This document shows positions 9,392-18,870 of a stretch of 64,000 nt of DNA, one piece after another. The stretch's first letter is position 1. Every line of letters begins with the position of its first letter. The notes under the pieces are model-generated. The model was not told where the DNA came from. It made no database searches and worked only from the letters and a program-made list of their open reading frames with translations. Origin of the DNA: Victivallis vadensis (GTDB lineage: Bacteria > Verrucomicrobiota > Lentisphaeria > Victivallales > Victivallaceae); contig NZ_QEKH01000008.1 in NCBI RefSeq assembly GCF_003096415.1, positions 1 through 64,000 of the forward strand, written 5' to 3'. The translations under genes and the position numbers were made by a program.

Positions 9392-10288
9392 CTATCGGGC
9401 AGCTTCAGGACGGGCGCCGGTCCGGCGGCGGTACTCCAGCGGCGTGAGGCCGGTGCTGCGGCGGAACGCCTGCGTGAAATAGTTCTGGCGGGTGAAGCCG
9501 CACTGTTCGCTGATCTCCCTGATCCGCCAGCTGGTGCTTTCGAGCATCACTTTGGCCTGTTCCAGACGCCGGTTGCGGATCGCCTGACCGATGCCGATTC
9601 CCTCCCGGGCGGAAAAGACGGTATTCAGATAGTTGGCGTTCTTGCCCAATTCGTCAGCCAGATAGGAGACGCTCAGCCACGGGTAACAGAAATTGTCCTC
9701 GATCAGCCGGTAGATCCGTTCGATCAGGAAATCGCCGGAATCCGAGGAGATCACCTCATGCATCCAGTAATCCTCCGACAGCAGTTCCATCCCGAGCGTC
9801 CAGAGCCGGAACAGCTTCAGTGAAGTCACGAATCCGCTGCGCGCATGCAGATAACTCTCCGCTTCGCGGTGCATCCGCATATAAGCCGACGCCTGAACCG
9901 GCGACAGCACCTTCAGCAGATAGGGGCGCGGCGGCTCCTCCCGCCGGCCGTCCAACAGTTGCAGCGGCTTGAGCCAATACCGCCCGTCACGGCTGCGGAA
10001 CCGCCAGATGAACGAGCTGTGCTCACAATCCCGCGCGCCGAAGGTGAACCGGTGCGGCACCTCCGGATTCAGCAGCAGCAGCGAACGGACCGGGCACTCC
10101 ACCGGCGTCAACTGCGGAATATGCAGCGTACAGCCGCGCCGGTCCACCAGAATCAGGTGGTAGGCAGGATGCGTATGCAGCGGGAAATGGTGCTCCTGCG
10201 TGAAACGCGAATGGTGCAGCCGGTTGGGTTCCAGTTCCAGAAACCAGCTCTCACCGTCCGCCTCCACCGTAATCTGCGGATTCATCAT
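9392..10288 (-). CDS. AraC-family transcriptional regulator
   Basis: 298-residue AraC regulator with an N-terminal cupin sensor containing [15 protein letters not shown] (about 38-52) and EVPHRFTFG. The C-terminal double helix-turn-helix region (about 195-290) ends with [17 protein letters not shown] and [12 protein letters not shown]. The ATG at 10288 is preceded by GGGAGG at 9 bases. It is divergent from the prepilin-lyase-transporter cassette and shares a 139-base promoter gap with it, so it is the obvious candidate activator of that cassette. The sensor resembles that of the regulator at 19954, which heads the other heparinase-like cassette; related ligands are inference. Confidence 0.9.
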   Translation of the reverse strand: MMNPQITVEADGESWFLELEPNRLHHSRFTQEHHFPLHTHPAYHLILVDRRGCTLHIPQLTPVECPVRSLLLLNPEVPHRFTFGARDCEHSSFIWRFRSRDGRYWLKPLQLLDGRREEPPRPYLLKVLSPVQASAYMRMHREAESYLHARSGFVTSLKLFRLWTLGMELLSEDYWMHEVISSDSGDFLIERIYRLIEDNFCYPWLSVSYLADELGKNANYLNTVFSAREGIGIGQAIRNRRLEQAKVMLESTSWRIREISEQCGFTRQNYFTQAFRRSTGLTPLEYRRRTGARPEAAR

Positions 10289-10314
10289 CGAAAAATGCCT
10301 CCCTGAGTTGCTTT

Positions 10315-10342
10315 GCTATAGCATATCTGAGAAAATTGTCAA
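10315..10342 (-). promoter_or_regulatory. Promoter of AraC gene (10288)
   Basis: On the minus strand TTGACA (plus 10337-10342) and TATAGC (plus 10315-10320) are 16 bases apart. The -10 overlaps a perfect 10-bp palindrome TGCTATAGCA, a possible operator in the shared divergent promoter. Confidence 0.55.
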
Positions 10343-10361
10343 AACCATGAGTATTTTACTA

Positions 10362-10390
10362 TTGTTTTTATCATTTTTTTCAAGTATAAT
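10362..10390 (+). promoter_or_regulatory. Promoter of prepilin-lyase cassette
   Basis: TTGTTT (10362-10367), 17 bases, TATAAT (10385-10390), followed 25 bases later by GGAGG and the prepilin ATG at 10428. The weak -35 with a perfect -10 fits activator dependence, consistent with the divergent AraC gene. Confidence 0.6.
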
Positions 10391-10427
10391 TTATAGCACA
10401 GCAGGAAAATATACCGGAGGAACCAAA

Positions 10428-11240
10428 ATGGAACATCAAATCGCATCACCGAAATCGACAGGGCTTTCCAAACAGTTTACCTTGATTGAATTGCTGGTCG
10501 TAATCGCGATTATCGCGATTCTGGCGGCGATGCTGTTGCCGGCGCTGAACAAGGCCCGGATGGTCGCGCGACAGTCCACCTGCTCCAACAACCTCAAACA
10601 GCTCGGCACGATGAGCTCGTTCTACAACTCCGACAACGACGATTTTTTCGTTCCCCACATTTATGACAGCACCAATTGGCGCTGGATCAGCCTGTTCGGA
10701 CAGGCCGGATATCTGCCGAACATCAAGCACGTACTCTGCCCGGAAGCCGCCGGCGACAACCGGCCCGAACGGCGGGAGCTGATGGCCTCCAACCCGACTG
10801 CGGTGATGACTTATCCGAACTACAGCCGATACGCCTATGTCGATTACGGCTACAACTACCGCAACCTCGGCAGTTCGGAACGCAACGGCGGCACTCCCAT
10901 TGCGGGCCTTGCCCTGGGCGCTCCGGCCAAGACCGGCAAGGTGAAACAGCCCACCAAAACCATCTGCATGGTCGACACCGGCTCCACCGCCGCCGCGGAA
11001 CTCAGCGGAGGATATTTCACCGTGGAAGATATGGAACAGACCTGGGGCGGACGGCCGATGGGCCGTCACGGCGGCAATGTGAATGTACTCTGGGTGGATG
11101 GCCATGTGACCGGCGAACGCATGCAGATGGCGATGTCGCCCGGAACCCCGATGCCGAATCTGGGTTCGGTCTACGGCGCGAACAGCTTCCCCTTCGCCGC
11201 CTGGAACTCCGTGATGGAAAACTACTGGGACCTCCGCTGA
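10428..11240 (+). CDS. H-X9-DG prepilin-like protein (cassette 1)
   Basis: 270-residue type II secretion/type IV pseudopilin-like protein. A leader of about 18 residues ends before [18 protein letters not shown], the classic prepilin-peptidase site and hydrophobic helix. The head domain ends with the H-X9-DG signature ([12 protein letters not shown]). I start at 10428 because GGAGG precedes it at the right distance and the open frame upstream lies in the promoter region. It is the first gene of an apparent operon with a heparinase-like lyase 20 bases downstream, a GPH transporter and an oxidoreductase. Role inferred: envelope-anchored or pseudopilus subunit dedicated to this substrate system. 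Confidence 0.9.
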   Translation: MEHQIASPKSTGLSKQFTLIELLVVIAIIAILAAMLLPALNKARMVARQSTCSNNLKQLGTMSSFYNSDNDDFFVPHIYDSTNWRWISLFGQAGYLPNIKHVLCPEAAGDNRPERRELMASNPTAVMTYPNYSRYAYVDYGYNYRNLGSSERNGGTPIAGLALGAPAKTGKVKQPTKTICMVDTGSTAAAELSGGYFTVEDMEQTWGGRPMGRHGGNVNVLWVDGHVTGERMQMAMSPGTPMPNLGSVYGANSFPFAAWNSVMENYWDLR

Positions 11241-11260
11241 TTTTGAAAGGAACTTATGTC

Positions 11261-13906
11261 ATGAAAAAACTGATGATGATGTTCGCGGCCGGAGCGGCAC
11301 TCACTGCCGCCGCCGCATTGCCGGAGGTCCGCGACACGGCTTCCAAGCCGCTCGTGCCGAAAACGGAATTTGATTTCTCCGCCGAAGTCACCTCGCCGCA
11401 ACTGTGGATCGAAACCGCAGACGGCGGCCGCAGGACGGTTGCGCAGGCGCAATCCGGCGGCGTGCTGCGTCTTGCCCCCGGTGAAACACTCGTGATGGAT
11501 GCGGCGCTGCTGCCGCCCTCCGGCACGCTGTCGGTGCGGGTGCGCACCTCGGCGGGCGGCGGAGGCCCGCTGCTGAAGTTTCCGTTCGGCAAAATGATGC
11601 TGACTACCGGCCGGGAAGCCCGGCGGCCGGTCTGGCTGACCGGCATTCCCGGCGCGGAAACGGCGGACGGACGGCTGAACGGACGGGGCGAAGCGCCCGA
11701 CGGCCATTGGACGCTGCTGTCGGTCGGCTACTCCCCCGACAAGGTGCAGTTCCATTTCGACGGCCAGTTCGCCGGCGAGGGCAAGGCCCGGCTCGGCGCT
11801 CCGGCCGGAACCGTCCGCATCGGCGGCAAGCTGCCGCTGGAGGTGCGCGATATCGCCTGTTACGACGTATTGTTCGACTTCAACGACGTGCTCAAGGCGG
11901 TTTCCCGCAGCCCGGAGGCGCTGGCGGAAAACGCGAAGCGGCTGGGGCGCACCCCGGCGACGTTCCGCTCCGCAGCCCGTCCCCGGCTGCTGGCTTCCGC
12001 ACAGGATCAGGCGGAACTGCGTTCCGCCGTCAAACAGGACCCGGCGATGGCCGCGCTGCTCGCCCGTTACGTGACCCGGTATGAAGCCGAAATCGCCGGA
12101 GGCGTTCCGAAAGAGGAGAAAGTCGGAGAGATCAAGCGCGAGGACGGCAACCGTCTGGCGATGCTGGCGATCCTTTACGGCGCGACCGGCGACAAACGTT
12201 ATGTGAAAACCGCTTCGGAATACATCGACCGGATCGTGGACTACCGCATCTGGGACGGCGACCGCCCTTACTGGACCAACAGCGACCTGGTGACCGGCCA
12301 TCTGCTGCTCGGACTGGCGCTCGCCTACGACTGGATGTACGACGAGCTGGCGCCGGAACTGAAAACCCGGATGCGTGAAGTGGTCCGCTTCCGGGCCGGG
12401 GATTTCGCGCGGCGCATCCTCTACAAGCGGTGGACCTGGGCCAATCAGGCGATGAACAATCACGGCTGCGTGACCTGTACCGGGCTGATGGCCGCCGCCG
12501 TCGCATTCCATGGCGACCTGCCCGAAACCGCAGTCTGGGCCGACGCGGCGCGGGGCTGGATGAAAAACTTCCTCGCCAACCAGCCGGCGGACGGCGGCGA
12601 CTACGAGGGAATCGGCTACTCCCAGTATACGCTGGGCCATCTGCTGATCTACGCCGATCTGGTGCGCGCCGAATTCGGAGACGACTGCTACCGCGACTGC
12701 GGCTGGCTGGCGAAAACCATGGATTTCCGCATCCAGTCCTCCATCCCGCGGAAACACTGGGTCATCCAGAAGATGCCCGGCGGCCGGCAGCGGCTGGACC
12801 ATTCGCTGATCTCCTTCGGCGATACCCGGCAGCGCGACTTCTTCATCCCGACCGGTCCCGCCCGGAAGCTGGCGGCGGAGTACAGGCGCGGCGACTACCT
12901 CGCCTTCGCGGACAAGGTCGACGCGATCGACAACTTCTGCCGCGCCCACGAGTACCTGTCGCTGCTCTACTTGCATCAGGCGCGGAAATCCGGCGTGAAG
13001 CCCTCCTCCGCCCCGCTTCCGGCCTTCGCTTATTATCCGCAGGTCGGCAAGGTGCTGATGCGCTCCGGCTGGGACGGCAACGAGGCGGTGATGATCTTCC
13101 GCTGCGGCACTCCGGCCGGAACCGAGGCGCTGAAGAATTTCAGCACCGCGCAGGGCGACGGCCACGTCCATCCCGATGTCGGCGCGGTCTCGCTGTTCGC
13201 TGCGGGCGAGCTGATGCTGATCAACTCCGACTACTGCTACAAACTGACCTCCCAGGAGAACACCCTGACGGTCAACGGCGTCGGCCAGCGCGGCGACGAC
13301 CGCCAGTGGCTCGACACTACCGACTTCTACAAGCACAAGCTCAAGCCGGAGATCCTGCGCGCCGAATCGCACGACGCCTATGACTACACGGTCGGGGACG
13401 CCACCGCGGCCTACCGCCCCGAAAGCGGCCTGACCCGGTTCCGGCGGCACATCCTGTTCCTGAAGCCCGACTGCTTCGTGATCGCCGACGAGCTTGCCGC
13501 CGACCGTCCCTCGACCTTTGAAACCCGGTATCATTCGCTGCTGCCGGGCAAGGCCTCCGGCAAGAGCGCGATGTTCGGCGGCAGGCGCGGTGAACTCCAG
13601 ATCCGCGCCCTGCAGCCCCGCGACGGCGAACTCACCTACGAAATCGCCGACGTGCGGCTGATCGACCGGGCCACCGCGCCGCGCAAGACCGGAGTGGTCA
13701 CGCAGCGCAACACCGTGCCCGCAAAATCCACGCTGTTCGTAACCGTGCTGTATGCCGCGCCGAAAGGCGGAACCGCCGATTTCTCCGCTCGGATCGCCGA
13801 TGATGTGATCACGGTCCGCAACGGCCGCAAGGTCCGCAAGGTGAAGCTGATCCGCAAAGGCGGCGTCCGGCTCGAAGTCGCGGAACCGGGGAACGGAGCG
13901 GAGTAA
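11261..13906 (+). CDS. Heparinase II/III-like polysaccharide lyase
   Basis: 881-residue secreted protein with a signal peptide (MKKLMMMFAAGAALTAAAALP). An N-terminal beta-domain of about 200 residues is followed by an alpha/alpha toroid (about 250-560, with NQAMNNHGCVTCTG and DYEGIGYSQYT). The C-terminal heparinase II/III beta-sandwich has GDGHVHPDVGAVSLFAAGE and YHSLLPGKASG. The fold family cleaves uronic-acid polysaccharides by beta-elimination; the actual substrate (alginate, glycosaminoglycan or other) cannot be read from sequence. The ATG at 11261 follows GAAAGGAAC and suits the signal peptide. Its TAA overlaps the transporter ATG (TAATG), indicating translational coupling. Confidence 0.82.
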   Translation: MKKLMMMFAAGAALTAAAALPEVRDTASKPLVPKTEFDFSAEVTSPQLWIETADGGRRTVAQAQSGGVLRLAPGETLVMDAALLPPSGTLSVRVRTSAGGGGPLLKFPFGKMMLTTGREARRPVWLTGIPGAETADGRLNGRGEAPDGHWTLLSVGYSPDKVQFHFDGQFAGEGKARLGAPAGTVRIGGKLPLEVRDIACYDVLFDFNDVLKAVSRSPEALAENAKRLGRTPATFRSAARPRLLASAQDQAELRSAVKQDPAMAALLARYVTRYEAEIAGGVPKEEKVGEIKREDGNRLAMLAILYGATGDKRYVKTASEYIDRIVDYRIWDGDRPYWTNSDLVTGHLLLGLALAYDWMYDELAPELKTRMREVVRFRAGDFARRILYKRWTWANQAMNNHGCVTCTGLMAAAVAFHGDLPETAVWADAARGWMKNFLANQPADGGDYEGIGYSQYTLGHLLIYADLVRAEFGDDCYRDCGWLAKTMDFRIQSSIPRKHWVIQKMPGGRQRLDHSLISFGDTRQRDFFIPTGPARKLAAEYRRGDYLAFADKVDAIDNFCRAHEYLSLLYLHQARKSGVKPSSAPLPAFAYYPQVGKVLMRSGWDGNEAVMIFRCGTPAGTEALKNFSTAQGDGHVHPDVGAVSLFAAGELMLINSDYCYKLTSQENTLTVNGVGQRGDDRQWLDTTDFYKHKLKPEILRAESHDAYDYTVGDATAAYRPESGLTRFRRHILFLKPDCFVIADELAADRPSTFETRYHSLLPGKASGKSAMFGGRRGELQIRALQPRDGELTYEIADVRLIDRATAPRKTGVVTQRNTVPAKSTLFVTVLYAAPKGGTADFSARIADDVITVRNGRKVRKVKLIRKGGVRLEVAEPGNGAE

Positions 13907-15282
13907 TGCCGGTTTTCCTGCGTGAGCTTCGCAATCCGTGCAGTCAGAAAGTCTGGCGGAACGGCACGCTCGTCTACACCCTCTCCGGCGTGATCTCGCT
14001 GTTCTTCCTGCTGCTGACGGGAGATTTCGCGTGGTCGCTCCGGGAACGGTCGATCTTCCAGATCGTGCAGCTGATGTTCAAGACGCACGGCGCATCGGAC
14101 TTCCTGAATGCGGTGATGATCACCGCGCTGCCCGGTGCGCTCGGCTTTATCCTCGGCCCGGTCATCAGCTACCGGTCCGACCGCACCCGGAGCAGATGGG
14201 GGCGGCGGATTCCGTACCTTTTCTTCGCCACGCCGGTCGCGACGGGAGCGCTTTTCGGATTGGGCGTCAGCGTCGAGCTGGGAAACTGGCTGCACGCTCT
14301 CACCGGTTTCGGAACGGACCGCTGCATCCTGGTCTTTCTCGGCTTCTTCTGGACGGTGTTTGAATTCGCGGCGGTGATCAGCGGCGTGATGTTCTCCGCG
14401 CTGGTCAACGACGTGGTGCCGCCGGAGTTTCTCGGACGGTTCTACGGACTCTTCCGCGCGGTCAGCCTGACCGCCGGAATCCTCTTCAACTACTGGCTCT
14501 TCGGGCACGCCGAATCGCACAGCGCCATCCTGTTCTTCTCGCTCGGCGTGATCAACTTCCTCGGTTTCACAGTCATGTGCTGCAAGGTGCGCGAAGGGGA
14601 GTACCCGGAGCCGGAACGGGACACCCGCCATCCCGGTGCGCTCCACGCCGTCAAAACCTACTTTCAGGAATGTTACAGCAACCCGCACTATCTATGGTAC
14701 TACACCTTCAACACGCTCTGCTGGCTCACCATCCTGCCGGTCAACGCCTTCAGCCTCTTCCACGCCAAAAATCTCGGCGTGGACATGGGCGATTACGGCA
14801 AGTACAACGCCTACGTCTATCTGGTTTCACTGGCCCTCGCCTATTTCCTCGGCGTGCTCGCCGACCGCTGCCACCCGCTGCGGCTGACCATCGCGGTGAT
14901 GGGCCTGTACTGCATCGAAACACTGCTGGCAGGGGTGCTGATCACCAATCAGGCCCGCTTCGCGTGGTTCTTCACCGCCCACAGTGTACTGGTCGGCACC
15001 TATCTGACCGTCTCCGCCTCACTCGGCTTGCGGCTGCTGCCGAAAGCCAAATTCGCCCAGTTCGCCTCAGCGGGAGCACTGCTGGTCTCATTCTTTTCTG
15101 TGCTGCTGATCATGGTTCTCGGGAAAGTGCTCGACCTGCTGAACCACCGGTACACGCTGACCTATCTGCTCGCCTCGGTCGCCGCCTTCGCGTCGGTGCT
15201 CGCGGGGCTGGCGCTCTACCGGAGTTTCGTGCGGCACGGCGGTATCTCCGACTACCGCGCCCCCGAGGTCGACTCCCGCTGA
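13906..15282 (+). CDS. GPH/MFS-type sugar transporter
   Basis: 458-residue integral membrane protein with about 12 hydrophobic segments. It has a SYRSDRTRSRWGRRIPYL loop between helices 2 and 3, like the conserved loop of the glycoside-pentoside-hexuronide and related MFS carriers. It is clearly paralogous to the transporter at 46094 (shared WRNGTLVYT start and GDFAWS/GDFAYS segment). It should import the mono- or oligosaccharide released by the upstream lyase by cation symport across the inner membrane. Start and upstream stop overlap by one base. No SusC/SusD or ABC system is nearby, so this carrier is the cassette's only visible uptake route. Confidence 0.85.
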   Translation: MPVFLRELRNPCSQKVWRNGTLVYTLSGVISLFFLLLTGDFAWSLRERSIFQIVQLMFKTHGASDFLNAVMITALPGALGFILGPVISYRSDRTRSRWGRRIPYLFFATPVATGALFGLGVSVELGNWLHALTGFGTDRCILVFLGFFWTVFEFAAVISGVMFSALVNDVVPPEFLGRFYGLFRAVSLTAGILFNYWLFGHAESHSAILFFSLGVINFLGFTVMCCKVREGEYPEPERDTRHPGALHAVKTYFQECYSNPHYLWYYTFNTLCWLTILPVNAFSLFHAKNLGVDMGDYGKYNAYVYLVSLALAYFLGVLADRCHPLRLTIAVMGLYCIETLLAGVLITNQARFAWFFTAHSVLVGTYLTVSASLGLRLLPKAKFAQFASAGALLVSFFSVLLIMVLGKVLDLLNHRYTLTYLLASVAAFASVLAGLALYRSFVRHGGISDYRAPEVDSR

Positions 15283-15299
15283 CGGGACTTTGCCCCCGG

Positions 15300-15395
15300 G
15301 GGCCGGCAAGGCGCCGACGCCTCCGTGTCTGTCCGTGTTTGTCCGGCCGACAGGTATTTTCCTGGCAGGCCGTCGGGGATCAATCAGGTGAAGTA
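15300..15395 (+). terminator. Hairpin cluster after GPH transporter gene
   Basis: The 142-base gap contains a GGCCGGCAAGGCGCCG element related to the dispersed GGCACCTTGCCG module (in reverse orientation), and a second dyad around CGGCCGACAGG...CCTGGCAGGCCG. No long U-run follows, so it may attenuate rather than end transcription before the oxidoreductase gene. Confidence 0.4.
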
Positions 15396-15424
15396 AAATA
15401 TTTGAATTTTCCAGAGGAATCAAG

Positions 15425-16441
15425 ATGAAAAAAATCAGAATCTGCACGATCGGAGCCGGTTTTTTCGCCGGATTCATGCACGGTCCCGTACTGCGGGCGC
15501 TGGCGCAGCGCGATCCGGCGATGGAACTGGCGGCGGTCTGCGACCTCGACGCTGAGCGGGCGAAAACCTTCGCCGCCGCCACCGGCTGCCGGAACTGGTA
15601 CACCGATTTCCGTGAAATGCTCGACTCCGAACGCCCCGACGGCGTGGTCCTGCTCACTCCGGTCACTGCGACCGCCGCGGTCGGTTCCGCGGTGCTCGCG
15701 GCGGGCTACCCGGCGATGCTGGAAAAGCCGCCGGGCCGGAACCGCGCCGAAATCACCGCGCTGATCCGCGCTTCACAGCAGGGCAACGCCCCGGCGATGG
15801 TCGCCTTCAACCGCCGCTGCTCCCCGCTGCTCACACGGGGCATGGAACTCCTGAAACAGGAAGCGCCGAAGGAAAAACTGGAACATATCCGCTGCGACTT
15901 CTACCGCAGCGAACGGTTCGACGCCGATTTTTCGACCACAGCGGTCCACGGCATCGACGCGGTGCGCCACCTCTCCGGCAGCCGCTATGCCCGGGTCGAT
16001 TTCCACTATCAGGAGCTGGAACGCGATGCGGGAAAAATCTGCAACTTCTTCCTGACCGGCACGATGACCGGCGGCAGCTCGGTGCAGCTCTCCTTCTGCC
16101 CTTCCACCGGAGCGGCGCTGGAGCGTTTCACCCTGAATACCCGGAGCCTGACCGTGAGCGTCGAATCCGTCCCGCCCGGCGGCGGATGCGATTTTCCCGG
16201 CCGCATTTTCGTGTACCGGGGCGGAAAGCTGCTGCGGATCGAAGCGCCTCCGGCCCATGAGTTCGACCGCGAGGAGTTTTACCTGGCCGGATACTATCAG
16301 GAGAACTGCCGTTTCATCGAACGGCTCCGGGAGGGCTTCCCGCCGGAAAACGATCTCGAACTCTCCCTCGAAGCCGTCGAAATCGCCGACGCCTGCCGCC
16401 GGCGCGTTCCGCTCTGGACGGCGGAAACAGTCAGAAGCTGA
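15425..16441 (+). CDS. Gfo/Idh/MocA-family oxidoreductase
   Basis: 338-residue NAD(P)-dependent sugar or cyclitol dehydrogenase-like protein. The N-terminal Rossmann motif GAGFFAGFMHG (about 10-20) is followed by VCDLDAERA and the family motif MLEKPPGRN with the conserved EKP (about 98-106). The C-terminal alpha/beta domain follows. It should act in the cytoplasm on a sugar derivative, perhaps the product carried in by the upstream transporter; the substrate is unknown. An AGAGGAA site lies 6 bases before the ATG. The last 11 bases overlap the end of the convergent tsaC-like gene. Confidence 0.85.
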   Translation: MKKIRICTIGAGFFAGFMHGPVLRALAQRDPAMELAAVCDLDAERAKTFAAATGCRNWYTDFREMLDSERPDGVVLLTPVTATAAVGSAVLAAGYPAMLEKPPGRNRAEITALIRASQQGNAPAMVAFNRRCSPLLTRGMELLKQEAPKEKLEHIRCDFYRSERFDADFSTTAVHGIDAVRHLSGSRYARVDFHYQELERDAGKICNFFLTGTMTGGSSVQLSFCPSTGAALERFTLNTRSLTVSVESVPPGGGCDFPGRIFVYRGGKLLRIEAPPAHEFDREEFYLAGYYQENCRFIERLREGFPPENDLELSLEAVEIADACRRRVPLWTAETVRS

Positions 16442-17012
16442 TCGGACCGGGCCGCAGCACCCGCACAGCGTTCCCGGTGGCGTCCACCACCGTGGAGCCT
16501 TGCGCGTCCGGCGGGATATCGCCGCCGTCCACCGCCAGCTCCACGTCGCCGGAAAGCTCCGCCAGCGCCGCCTTCACGCTGAGCGCATTGGGATGGCCGG
16601 AGTGGTTCGCGCTGGTCTGCGCCAGCGGCACACCGGCCAGTTTCAGGATTTCAAGGATCAGCGGATAATCCGGCACCCGGAAACCGAGTGTGCCGCCCGC
16701 CTTTTTGCGCGCGATGATCGTGATCGGGCCCGGGCAGTATTTTTCCGCCAGCTCCGACGGCAGCCCCTCCAGCTCCACACCGTACTCCGCGAGCTTGCGC
16801 CAGTCGCCGACGAACCACCCCAGCAATTTGCTGCGGTCACGGTCCTTCAGGTCGTAGATTTTCGCGACGGCCGCCGCATCGTCCGCCCGGCAGACCAGCC
16901 CGTAAACCGTCTCCGTCGGCAGCAGCAGCACCGCGCCGGGACGTTTCAACGCCTCCGCCGCCAGCCGCGCGGCTTCGGCCACTCCGATCCGATCCAGCCG
17001 TACCGGTTCCAT
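16431..17012 (-). CDS. tsaC: L-threonylcarbamoyladenylate synthase (Sua5/YciO/YrdC)
   Basis: 193-residue protein of the YrdC fold that makes threonylcarbamoyl-AMP for the t6A37 modification of ANN-decoding tRNAs. Signatures are LLPTETVYGLVCRA near residues 30-43, a basic DRSKLL segment, CPGPITIIARKK (about 92-103) and the nucleotide-binding TSANHSGHPNA (about 130-140). The length matches the short TsaC form rather than Sua5, which carries an extra domain. The neighbouring symporter gene ends 9 bases upstream on the same strand, so co-transcription is likely without an obvious functional link. Confidence 0.9.
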   Translation of the reverse strand: MEPVRLDRIGVAEAARLAAEALKRPGAVLLLPTETVYGLVCRADDAAAVAKIYDLKDRDRSKLLGWFVGDWRKLAEYGVELEGLPSELAEKYCPGPITIIARKKAGGTLGFRVPDYPLILEILKLAGVPLAQTSANHSGHPNALSVKAALAELSGDVELAVDGGDIPPDAQGSTVVDATGNAVRVLRPGPISF

Positions 17013-17021
17013 TCGCCGCGC

Positions 17022-18614
17022 CTATTCGTAATCTTCGTCGGGCTGGTCCAGCACGAGGTGCGGAATCCGTTCGCCCATATAGCAGCAGATGAAAGCGACG
17101 ATTCCGGCGAGGAAGCCGTAGACCGCGCCGCAGGTCAGCGCCCGGTCGAGCACGTCGCTGTTCATCAGCTCGGTAAAGCTCATGCCGGTCCCGGAGGCGT
17201 TCACGAACGTATAGGCCAGCCATACGCCGGTCGAAACCGCCATCGTCGCCCACGCGGCGTTCTTGGTCGCCTTCGGCACGTACAATGCGGTGATCACCGG
17301 CACGAAAATAATCACCAGCTGCGAAGCCCAGCTGTTGATCATCAGTTTGTAGATGCTCTCCACATTCAGCGCGAGATAACAGGCGATCACGGTCAGCGCC
17401 ACCGTGGCGACGCGGGTCAGCATCAGCAGCTTCTGGTCGCTGAGGCGGGACCAGATCGAACCGATCACATTGTTGCAGAGCAGCGAGGAACCGGCCAGCA
17501 GCGAACTGTCCGCCGAGCTCATGATCGCCGAAATCAACGCCGCCAGAAACACCGTCAGGATCAGGGGATGCATCCCGCCGAGCACGATCACCGCCATGCG
17601 CGGCAGCACCTGATTGTCGAGGTCGGTCCCCATGGCTTCCGTGGTGACGCCGTGCTGCGCCAGCACGAAGCGGGCGGTGAAACCGATCGTGATCGGCACC
17701 AGCCCGATCGCGGCGTAGAAGAAGCCGGACATCACCGCGCTCGACACCGCGATCTTCTCGTTGCGGCTCGCCAGCGAACGCTGCACCAGGTCCTGCCCGA
17801 CCGTACAGCCGAGGCCCATCACGATCCAGCAGCCGACATAATAAACCCAGTCATTCGCGGTGGGGGCCGCGCCGCCCTCGGTCCGGATCCACAGCGACAG
17901 ATCCTGCGGATTCAGCCGTTCGGCCACGGCCTCCCAGCCCCCGGCCAGACCGACCGCACCGGGCACGATCAGGAAAAGACCGGCCACGATCAGCGAAACC
18001 TGCACCACATCGGTCAGGGTGACCGCCCACATGCCGCCGGCAAAGGTGTAAATCAGCACCACGACCGCGCCGATCAGCGTGCCGGCCGTCACGCTCATGC
18101 CGGTCAGGACGTGCAGGATCGTGCCCATGCCGAGCAACTGCGCGCCGAGCCAGCCGATGTAGACCGGGATCATCCACAAGGAAGTGTAGACCCCTGCCCA
18201 CTTGCCGTATTTGCGTTCTACGATGTCGGTGACGGTCAGGCACTTCAGCCGCCGCAGCAATCCGACGATGAAGATACCCGACAGGATCAGGCTAAGCGAC
18301 GCTCCGAACGGGTCGGCCAGCACCGCGCCGATGCCGTCGGAGTAGACGGTCGCCGCCACTCCCATGCTCGACCCCGCGCCGAACCAGGTCGCCAGCAGCG
18401 TTGCGGTGGCCATCCACAGCGGAAGCCTCCGCCCGGCCACCAGAAAGTCATTCATCCCCTTGACCTTCCGGCTGGACCACATCCCGATACCGATCAGCAC
18501 CGCAACGTAGATGACGATGCCGATCCACAGCATGTACCGGTCACCTGCATCAAGGCCGAGACTGCCGACCGCATGCTGGACCGAAGCCGAAACTTCGCTT
18601 ACTTGATTTTCCAT
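17022..18614 (-). CDS. Sodium:solute symporter family transporter
   Basis: 530-residue SSS-family membrane protein with about 13 hydrophobic segments. The family signature MNDFLVAGRRLPLWM (about 53-67) and GAGSSMG near the second helix are visible, as is the SSS-like stretch TLTDVVQVSLI. It should couple sodium entry to uptake of a small solute such as a sugar, carboxylate or amino acid; the sequence does not fix which. The N-terminal 25 residues before the first helix look like a periplasmic tail. An AAGG site precedes the ATG. Confidence 0.85.
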   Translation of the reverse strand: MENQVSEVSASVQHAVGSLGLDAGDRYMLWIGIVIYVAVLIGIGMWSSRKVKGMNDFLVAGRRLPLWMATATLLATWFGAGSSMGVAATVYSDGIGAVLADPFGASLSLILSGIFIVGLLRRLKCLTVTDIVERKYGKWAGVYTSLWMIPVYIGWLGAQLLGMGTILHVLTGMSVTAGTLIGAVVVLIYTFAGGMWAVTLTDVVQVSLIVAGLFLIVPGAVGLAGGWEAVAERLNPQDLSLWIRTEGGAAPTANDWVYYVGCWIVMGLGCTVGQDLVQRSLASRNEKIAVSSAVMSGFFYAAIGLVPITIGFTARFVLAQHGVTTEAMGTDLDNQVLPRMAVIVLGGMHPLILTVFLAALISAIMSSADSSLLAGSSLLCNNVIGSIWSRLSDQKLLMLTRVATVALTVIACYLALNVESIYKLMINSWASQLVIIFVPVITALYVPKATKNAAWATMAVSTGVWLAYTFVNASGTGMSFTELMNSDVLDRALTCGAVYGFLAGIVAFICCYMGERIPHLVLDQPDEDYE

Positions 18615-18799
18615 TCACTTGCCTTTTTTCTAAAAAAACTGAAAATGACGGATGCGGTCCATGATCGCTCCATAAAAAAACACAGGCAGTAAAACCGTCG
18701 AAACAGGTATCCTTCACAACATCCCGCCCGACCGGTTTTCACCTGTGGCTGCGTCAACTGTATAAACTACATTTTTTTACCGGGATTTCAATGCTGAAA

Positions 18800-18824
18800 C
18801 CGGAAAAAATCCGTTTTTTTCCGG
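18800..18824. other. Perfect AT-tailed dyad between divergent genes
   Basis: CCGGAAAAAA (18800-18809) pairs perfectly with TTTTTTCCGG (18815-18824) over a 5-base loop. It lies just upstream of the ispH promoter and about 190 bases from the symporter start. It could be a bidirectional insulator-type terminator or a regulator site. Confidence 0.4.
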
Positions 18825-18835
18825 CTCACTTCAGC

Positions 18836-18864
18836 TTGAAAAAATTTCCGTTGCGGGCTATACT
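18836..18864 (+). promoter_or_regulatory. Promoter of ispH, probably giving a leaderless mRNA
   Basis: TTGAAA (18836-18841), 17 bases, TATACT (18859-18864). The ispH ATG is at 18871, which is where transcription should begin, and the 6 bases between are TGAAAAG rather than a Shine-Dalgarno with room for a leader. Confidence 0.6.
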
Positions 18865-18870
18865 GAAAAG

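Noticed and set aside
16257-18692. 811-codon open frame on the plus strand
   Set aside because: It is antisense to the tsaC-like gene and the symporter, is rich in Arg, His, Gln and Asp, and has no domain. It is a composition artefact of GC-rich codon use.
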